The position numbers were made by a program, and so were the translations under genes. From Candidatus Magasanikiibacteriota bacterium (lineage in GTDB: Bacteria > Patescibacteriota > Patescibacteriia > Magasanikbacterales > GWA2-37-8), in assembly GCA_903858555.1 (NCBI GenBank), contig CAIOJG010000120.1, forward strand, positions 1 to 5,022: DNA of 5,022 bases, written 5' to 3'. Shown here piece by piece: positions 4,383 through 5,022 of the stretch. The notes beneath the pieces are model-generated. The model ran no database searches. It was not told the origin of the DNA and saw only the letters and a list, made by a program, of their open reading frames with translations. How positions within the stretch are numbered: the first letter of the stretch is position 1; every line of letters begins with the position of its first letter.

Positions 4383-4416
4383 AAAAATCCCTCGATTAAT
4401 TTCGGGGGATTTTTTT
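4383..4416 (+). terminator. Strong intrinsic terminator of rplJ-rplL
   Basis: AAAAATCCCTCGA (4383-4395) pairs with TCGGGGGATTTTT (4402-4414) over 13 positions, one of them a wobble, around a TTAATT loop. The T-tract has seven T (4410-4416). It starts 13 nt after the rplL stop. The next promoter begins 2 nt after the T-tract. Confidence 0.93.
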
Positions 4417-4417
4417 G

Positions 4418-4446
4418 TTGACAAAAAAGAGCCTTTCATCTATTTT
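4418..4446 (+). promoter_or_regulatory. Promoter of the Cys-rich protein gene
   Basis: A perfect -35 TTGACA (4418-4423) is followed after 17 bp by TATTTT (4441-4446), the same pair of boxes and spacing as the lipoprotein promoter. The start site would be near 4453, giving a leader of about 33 nt with a small hairpin, TGTCC (4458-4462) with GGACA (4468-4472), just ahead of the Shine-Dalgarno. Confidence 0.72.
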
Positions 4447-4485
4447 ATACTATAGTTTGTCCATCTCGGACAGAAGTGAGGGAAC

Positions 4486-4869
4486 ATGTATCAGACCATG
4501 AATTGTGCTGGTTGCAAGAATTGGACTCAACATCGTAGGGTGCGTGGTGAACGCCTTTTTGGTTCGGGCAAAATCGCCGCGGTCATGAGTTGCATGATCT
4601 GTGATGCTCTACATCCGGTGGTTGTGGTGGACGCCGATCATTGGCTCGGGAAAATTGACCCGGTGCTGGTGATTGGTTGCCAAGGCAATTGCCGCGGTAT
4701 TCGGTCACACCACGTTTGCCTGATTCGGCCCACACCTGATGGCCGTGCTGAAGTCTTGCTCATCTGCAGTGATTGCAGCGGCGAGACGCGTCGGTATTTT
4801 GAGGCGGATCAGATTCCGGCTGCGATGGTCCAAGGCGTCCCTGTCAACAGCAACTTCATGCCGGCGTAG
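4486..4869 (+). CDS. Hypothetical Cys-rich protein, probable double zinc-ribbon
   Basis: A 127-residue protein of no recognised family. Nine cysteines are arranged as knuckles: CAGC (7-10), CMIC (36-39), CQGNC (65-69) and CSDC (94-97), plus Cys78 preceded by His75-His76. Pairing the first two and the last two gives two successive four-ligand sites spaced about 25 residues apart, the layout of zinc ribbons. The first half includes a basic segment HRRVRGERLF (16-25) that could touch nucleic acid. No signal peptide or membrane helix is seen, so a cytoplasmic location is likely. GAGGG (4478-4482) gives a Shine-Dalgarno with a short 3-4 nt spacer to ATG 4486; Met5 (4498) would have a 15-nt spacer, so the first ATG is kept. 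It has its own promoter right after the rplL terminator, and its GC-rich codon use resembles the SPFH and lipoprotein genes. Metal binding is inference from cysteine spacing. Confidence 0.75.
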   Translation: MYQTMNCAGCKNWTQHRRVRGERLFGSGKIAAVMSCMICDALHPVVVVDADHWLGKIDPVLVIGCQGNCRGIRSHHVCLIRPTPDGRAEVLLICSDCSGETRRYFEADQIPAAMVQGVPVNSNFMPA

Positions 4870-4914
4870 TAATCAGCACATCGTCGACAGCTCTTTGGCA
4901 CGACAATGAGATCC

Positions 4915-4946
4915 AATAAAAAACTCTCCGGTGGTTGTGGAGAGTT
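4915..4946 (-). terminator. Minus-strand intrinsic terminator at the right end
   Basis: AACTCTCC (4922-4929) pairs with GGAGAGTT (4939-4946) around a 9-nt loop. On the minus strand the stem runs into TTTTTTATT, a good terminator, whereas on the plus strand only ATGGGGGA follows. This implies a minus-strand gene that ends near the right edge or beyond it. Confidence 0.7.
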
Positions 4947-4955
4947 ATGGGGGAC

Positions 4956-4988
4956 AGCGACCGCTAGTGCCGGTCGCTTCTTCATTTT
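4956..4988 (+). terminator. Plus-strand intrinsic terminator after the Cys-rich gene
   Basis: AGCGACCG (4956-4963) pairs perfectly with CGGTCGCT (4971-4978) around CTAGTGC, followed by TCTTCATTTT. It lies about 87 nt after the stop of the Cys-rich protein gene and would end that transcript. The tail is only moderately U-rich. Confidence 0.6.
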
Positions 4989-4991
4989 AAA

Positions 4992-5021
4992 TTATTGGTT
5001 TACTTGCCATAGTTTATCACT
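4992..5021 (-). CDS. Possible last codons of a minus-strand gene entering from the right
   Basis: Read on the minus strand, nine codons from the window edge spell SDKLWQVNQ and end in TAA at 4994-4992. A second frame is also open for six codons, so the choice is uncertain. The case for a gene here rests mainly on the minus-strand terminator at 4915-4946, which otherwise has no gene to serve. No family can be named from nine residues. Confidence 0.25.
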   Translation of the reverse strand, partial: SDKLWQVNQ

Positions 5022-5022
5022 C

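Noticed and set aside
1..5022. A recoded UGA codon, as in some Patescibacteria
   Set aside because: All six complete genes read full length under the standard bacterial code and end in TAA or TAG. No gene needs an in-frame TGA to be read through.
1..5022. CRISPR array, defence island or phage module
   Set aside because: No regularly spaced repeats, nuclease, integrase or structural phage genes are visible. The only repeats are local hairpins and in-gene amino acid repeats.

Overview
The window most resembles a chromosomal segment of a small-genome bacterium, probably a Patescibacteria (CPR) member of the Parcubacteria type. The basis is an archaeal-type UMP kinase in a bacterial context, AT-rich core genes, ribosomal genes that start without a Shine-Dalgarno sequence, and short self-contained transcription units. 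This assignment is inference: no rRNA is present. All six complete genes end in TAA or TAG, and nothing suggests a recoded UGA.

Layout. Positions 3-452 hold the C-terminal part of an MFS transporter, followed 29 nt later on the same strand by an archaeal-type UMP kinase (482-1171) and a terminator that works in both directions. Next come two minus-strand genes that are visibly more GC-rich: a small cysteine-rich lipoprotein (1638-1318) with its own promoter, and upstream of it an SPFH/band-7 (prohibitin-like) membrane protein (3037-1871). The 232 nt between them carry three stacked hairpins, ending in a terminator whose T-tract runs directly into the lipoprotein promoter. The 402-nt gap at 3038-3439 holds divergent promoters, a long inverted repeat, and a well-preserved L10 leader RNA that ends in an intrinsic terminator a few nucleotides before rplJ. 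rplJ (L10) and rplL (L7/L12) follow as a compact operon with a strong terminator. Immediately after that terminator, a new promoter drives a GC-richer gene for a 127-residue protein with multiple CxxC knuckles. The right end has back-to-back terminators and possibly the last codons of a minus-strand gene.

How it fits together. The core genes (pyrimidine nucleotide supply, ribosomal stalk) are AT-rich with weak or no Shine-Dalgarno sequences. The three accessory genes (lipoprotein, SPFH protein, Cys-rich protein) are GC-richer, each has a good Shine-Dalgarno sequence, and each has at least a candidate promoter of its own. They look like independent accessory units set between core operons. The most interesting signals are: a candidate promoter for the SPFH gene whose 15-bp spacer contains an 8-base G/C homopolymer, which could be phase-variable; an L10 leader whose closing helix is mutually exclusive with the pre-rplJ terminator; and an SPFH protein that carries an internal lipoprotein-like signal behind two extra membrane helices.
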